Assembly (NCBI RefSeq): GCF_011326735.1
Contig: NZ_JAANCN010000014.1
Coordinates: 1 to 52,727 of the forward strand
Source of the DNA: Phycicoccus endophyticus
Lineage (GTDB): Bacteria; Actinomycetota; Actinomycetes; Actinomycetales; Dermatophilaceae
Length of the DNA stretch: 52,727 nt
Direction: 5' to 3'
Below the pieces are notes generated by a model. That model ran no database searches, had not been told where the DNA came from, and saw only the letters and a program-made list of their open reading frames with translations. Below, piece after piece: positions 50,075 through 52,727 of the stretch; position 1 is the stretch's first letter, and each line of letters starts with the position of its first letter. Both the position numbers and the translations under genes were made by a program.

Positions 50075-50415
50075 ACTCCACAGTATTGCATAGTTATACG
50101 CGTTGATGCGGTCTAGCCCCGTGGAGTCATATTTTTTAATACATGAGTGCCTGGCCGGCACCCAACGCTTCAGGACTCGGCTGGCTGGCCGCACGAGTGC
50201 GATGCCTGCACCTGGCCAAGTTCATCGCCGACTCCCAGTTCAGGTCCGACGACAGAACGTGCCGACCAGTGGTACTGCTCGGGGTGCCGACGTCGGTCAT
50301 GCGATTGGCGTCAACTCGTGCTTGAGGTCTTCCTATGACACTGACGACGAGGCCCAGCATCCATCGACGGCGTCCTGACTACCGGCCGGGCGTGACGTCG
50401 GCGCCCCAACAGATA
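50075..50415. other. 341-bp A/T-richer gap between the AlbA gene and the tRNA terminator
   Basis: It holds the promoter of the AlbA-type gene (GTATAACTATGCAATACTGT on the minus strand) and a T-rich block ATTTTTTAATAC near 50130-50142. Small frames of 60-75 codons exist on both strands, but none has a recognisable motif. I see no integrase remnant and no second copy of the tRNA 3' end. Confidence 0.5.
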
Positions 50416-50452
50416 CGAAACTCCCGGCCGGATGACCCGACCGGGAGTTTCG
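50416..50452. terminator. Hairpin terminator downstream of tRNA-Leu
   Basis: CGAAACTCCCGG (50416-50427) pairs perfectly with CCGGGAGTTTCG (50441-50452) over a 13-base loop. On the plus strand it is followed by GTCTTTT within a few bases; on the minus strand it lies 38 bases past the tRNA 3' end, where a weaker T-containing stretch follows. Confidence 0.7.
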
Positions 50453-50489
50453 TCCGTCTTTTCCAGCTGATTCGTTGACCAGCCCAGAG

Positions 50490-50572
50490 TGCGCAAGGGG
50501 GGATTTGAACCCCCACGCCCGTAAGGACACTGCCACCTGAAGACAGCGCGTCTGCCGTTCCGCCACTTGCGC
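50490..50572 (-). tRNA. tRNA-Leu (anticodon CAG)
   Basis: Read on the minus strand, GCGCAAG (50572-50566) pairs with CTTGCGC (50497-50491), followed by discriminator A. The anticodon stem CTGTC/GGCAG encloses TTCAGGT, giving anticodon CAG, and a long variable arm typical of leucine tRNAs is present. The T arm shows GGGGGTTCAAATCCCCC. CCA is not encoded. Confidence 0.95.
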
Positions 50573-50657
50573 GTGGTGCTCTGCTGAGCTGTCCCAGTGT
50601 GCCCGATGGACCCCGGTTCGGCCAAAGCCGCCCCCTCCCCTGCAGGGCCCGGTGGGC

Positions 50658-52040
50658 TCACCGCTGCCAGCCCTCCGGCCCGTCCGAGCCCGCCGCGTAC
50701 TCCTCCATCGGCACCGAGCCACGCCCGAAGGCGCGCAGCACCGGCTCGACGATCCGCCAGCACTCCTCGGCCGAGTCTGCGCGGACCGACAGCAGCCGTG
50801 AGCCGTCGAGCACCTGCCCGAGCACCTCGCCGTAGGCCTGCATGCGCGGCGGCGCGAGCTTGGCCGAGAGCATCTTCTGCTCCAGGTCGAACGGGTCGCC
50901 CTCGGCGTTCATCGTCATCGTCAGGTCCATCGACCCCGGCTTGAGCCCGATGACGAGCCGGTCCGGGCCGGGTCGGCCGGTGAACCCCTCGGGCAGGTGG
51001 GCGACCTCGCGGAAGGTCACGACGACCTCCTTGCGTGCCGTGCCGAGGGCCTTCCCGCTGCGCAGGACGAAGGGGACGCCCGCCCATCGGTTGGTCTCCA
51101 CCCCGAGGGTCACCTGGGCCAGCGTCTCGGTCATCCGGGAGGGGTCGACGCCCTTCTCGGCCGTGTAGTCGGGCACGCGGCGCCGGCCCAGCCGCCCGGC
51201 GGTGTAGCGGGCCCGCCGCGCCGCGCGGGAGGGGCTGCGCCCCCACGGGTGGGTGGCGCGCAGCACCTGCGCCTTCTGGTCCTGCAGCTCCTCGGCGTCG
51301 AGGGTGGCCACCGACTCCATGGCGAACAGCGCGAGCACCTGCAGCAGGTGGCTCTGGAGCATGTCGCGCAGCGCCCCCGCACCGTCGTAGTAGCCCGCGC
51401 GGCCCTCGAGGGCGAGGTCCTCGTCGTAGACGATCTCGACGCGCTCGATGTGGTCGCGATCCCAGACCGGCTGCAGGAGCCGGTTGGCGAACCGCAGCCC
51501 GACGAGGTTGAGCACGGTGTTGACCCCGAGGAAGTGGTCGATCCGGAAGACCTGCTCCTCGGGCACGACCCGGTGCAGCAGCCCGTTGAACCGGCGAGCG
51601 CTCTCGCGGGAGGTGCCGAACGGCTTCTCGAGGGCGAGCCGGGTGACCTCGGGCAGGTCGACCCGGGCGAGCAGCTCGCAGCAGTCCATCGTCACCGACG
51701 GCGGCAGCGCGAAGAACACGACGAGGGGGCCTTCGCCACACGAGCCGACGAGCTGCGAGAGCGCGTCCGGGTCGAGGATGTCGGCGCTCACGTAGTCGGT
51801 GTCCTCGACGACCCGTGAGGTCACCGCCGTGGGCGTCTCGACCGAGGAGAACGCGTCCTCGACCCGCGCGCGCCACTGCGCCGGCGACAGCTGGGCGCGG
51901 TCCGCGCCACGGACCCGCACGCGCCGGTCCCGTTCGGTGCCCAGCAGGGTGGCCAGCCCGGGCAGCAGGAGACGCCGCGTCAGGTCGCCGGCGGCGCCGA
52001 GCACGAGCAGGGTCACGGGCGGGGAGGTGCGGGTCGCCAT
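50658..52040 (-). CDS. zwf: Glucose-6-phosphate dehydrogenase family protein
   Basis: 460 residues, somewhat short for Zwf (about 490-510). LLVLGAAGDLTRRLLLPGL (11-29) is the cofactor loop, ALEKPFGTSRESA the conserved lysine region and FRIDHFLGVNTVLNL the signature with catalytic His169. It oxidises glucose-6-phosphate with NAD(P)+ to start the pentose phosphate route. The usual partners in the actinobacterial cluster (tal, tkt, opcA, pgl) are not adjacent, so this is probably a second, lone homologue. The ATG at 52040 was chosen by family length; another ATG lies four codons upstream. Confidence 0.85.
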   Translation of the reverse strand: MATRTSPPVTLLVLGAAGDLTRRLLLPGLATLLGTERDRRVRVRGADRAQLSPAQWRARVEDAFSSVETPTAVTSRVVEDTDYVSADILDPDALSQLVGSCGEGPLVVFFALPPSVTMDCCELLARVDLPEVTRLALEKPFGTSRESARRFNGLLHRVVPEEQVFRIDHFLGVNTVLNLVGLRFANRLLQPVWDRDHIERVEIVYDEDLALEGRAGYYDGAGALRDMLQSHLLQVLALFAMESVATLDAEELQDQKAQVLRATHPWGRSPSRAARRARYTAGRLGRRRVPDYTAEKGVDPSRMTETLAQVTLGVETNRWAGVPFVLRSGKALGTARKEVVVTFREVAHLPEGFTGRPGPDRLVIGLKPGSMDLTMTMNAEGDPFDLEQKMLSAKLAPPRMQAYGEVLGQVLDGSRLLSVRADSAEECWRIVEPVLRAFGRGSVPMEEYAAGSDGPEGWQR

Positions 52041-52238
52041 GGCCTCGAGCATGCCGCAGCGACCTGGACTCGGGGTGGGAACGCGGCGCGCGGGCCGCAC
52101 CGGCACCGGAGGCGGCGAAGCGCACCCGGGCCGGCGGGCTCATGGGCGCCACGGGCGCGCGGGTTGGGTGATCCCTCAGCCTCGCCCGATACGCTGGAGG
52201 GACGTCTGCCGTACCCGAGACCGATGAGGAGGTGCACG

Positions 52239-52727
52239 GTGGGTCTGCTCGACCGCCTCGAGGCGGGCATCGAGCGTGCCGTCCAGGGCACGTTCGCCCG
52301 GCACCTGCGCTCGGCCGTGCACCCCGTCGAGATCGCCAGCCACATCCGGCGGGCGATGGACGACCGTGCCGTGACCGCCTCCGGGCGGGCCATCGTCCCC
52401 AACGTCTTCGTCATCGAGCTCAGCCCCGGCGACTACGACCGGCTCTCCCCGGACCTTCCCGGCGTCGAGGAAGACCTCGTCGCGGCCGCCGAGGAGCACT
52501 GCGACGGCCAGCGCTACCAGCCGGCCGGGCCGATCGACATCGTCTTCGAGGAGCACGACGACCTCGAGACCGGCGTCTTCCGGCTGCGCCCGTCCAAGGC
52601 CTCGCGCCCGCGCGCCACCGGGATGACCGGGGTGCACCAGGCCGCCCGTGCCCCCCACCCCGGCCCGGGTGCCCCGGCCGCCCCCGCCGCCGGCTCCGCG
52701 GGTGCGGCCGCCGGCGCCGCCGCGATG
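52239..52727 (+). CDS. fhaA: FhaA, DUF3662/FHA-domain protein (5' part, cut by window edge)
   Basis: 163 codons are seen from a GTG at 52239 with AGGAGG six bases upstream. GLLDRLEAGIERAVQGTFARHLRSAVHPVEIASHIRRAMDD (seen in part) is the DUF3662 N-terminus of FhaA, and residues about 115-163 enter the Pro/Ala/Gly-rich linker before the FHA domain, which lies beyond the edge. FhaA is bound by phosphorylated partners and helps control cell-wall synthesis and division; in actinobacteria it heads the fhaB-pstP-rodA-pbpA-pknA-pknB cluster. It is divergent from zwf, with 198 bases between. Confidence 0.9.
   Translation, partial: MGLLDRLEAGIERAVQGTFARHLRSAVHPVEIASHIRRAMDDRAVTASGRAIVPNVFVIELSPGDYDRLSPDLPGVEEDLVAAAEEHCDGQRYQPAGPIDIVFEEHDDLETGVFRLRPSKASRPRATGMTGVHQAARAPHPGPGAPAAPAAGSAGAAAGAAAM

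Noticed and set aside
50136-50360. A 74-codon minus-strand frame, and 60-63-codon plus-strand frames, in the gap by tRNA-Leu
   Set aside because: No motif, no clear ribosome-binding site and no coding bias; they could not be told from chance frames.

Overview
The window is a very GC-rich stretch of chromosome from an actinobacterium. The clues are pervasive G/C in codon third positions, many GTG starts, many starts lying 5-8 bases after a -10-like hexamer (leaderless type), an IdeR/DtxR-type iron box, a Ski2-like HelY helicase, the ergothioneine enzyme EgtB and the start of fhaA. A member of the Micrococcales close to the Intrasporangiaceae/Dermatophilaceae is my best guess; the exact genus cannot be told from what I see. 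Gene density is high and no transposase, integrase, CRISPR array or rRNA was found.

Layout. 0-2 kb: a chaplin-like repeat surface protein cut by the left edge, and a secreted, membrane-anchored low-complexity protein. 2-3.7 kb: small housekeeping enzymes (dienelactone hydrolase family, MazG-like, LON-substrate-binding-domain protein). 3.8-7 kb: a coupled three-gene ion-transport operon (CBS protein, SLC13/NhaD-like carrier, NhaP-type antiporter). 7-14 kb: amino-sugar/sugar genes: an unusually short NagA lacking its beta-sandwich, a sugar ABC importer without its own ATPase, a DeoR regulator and a ROK kinase. 14-20.8 kb: the most interesting part, a regulated catabolic cluster in which an IclR regulator and an amidohydrolase face an operon of CoA-transferase III, a citryl-CoA-lyase/citrate-synthase-like protein, a LigB/LigA-type extradiol dioxygenase and a quinone-oxidoreductase-like protein. 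20.8-24.1 kb: a large secreted multidomain nuclease.

24.3-31.8 kb: a SIS isomerase / class II aldolase / acyltransferase-like operon with a palindromic operator, then an aldo/keto reductase, a BNR-repeat protein, a YdeI-like protein, a helix-turn-helix protein and an esterase. 31.8-37.5 kb: a TetR-controlled five-gene acyl-CoA operon pairing a phosphotransferase with an acyl-CoA dehydrogenase, which recalls ACAD11 and the Pseudomonas Lva pathway. 37.5-52.7 kb: HelY helicase, EgtB, an iron-storage pair (bfd-bfr) under an IdeR box, a stand-alone condensation-domain-like protein divergent from a hydrolase, DNA polymerase IV, a DoxX-like protein, glycerate kinase, a lower-GC AlbA/Schlafen-type gene parked at the 3' side of tRNA-Leu(CAG), a glucose-6-phosphate dehydrogenase homologue, and the 5' part of fhaA cut by the right edge.

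All functions come from reading the sequence and from family knowledge; no database search was run. Starts were chosen from ribosome-binding sites, 4-base stop/start overlaps and leaderless -10 spacing.
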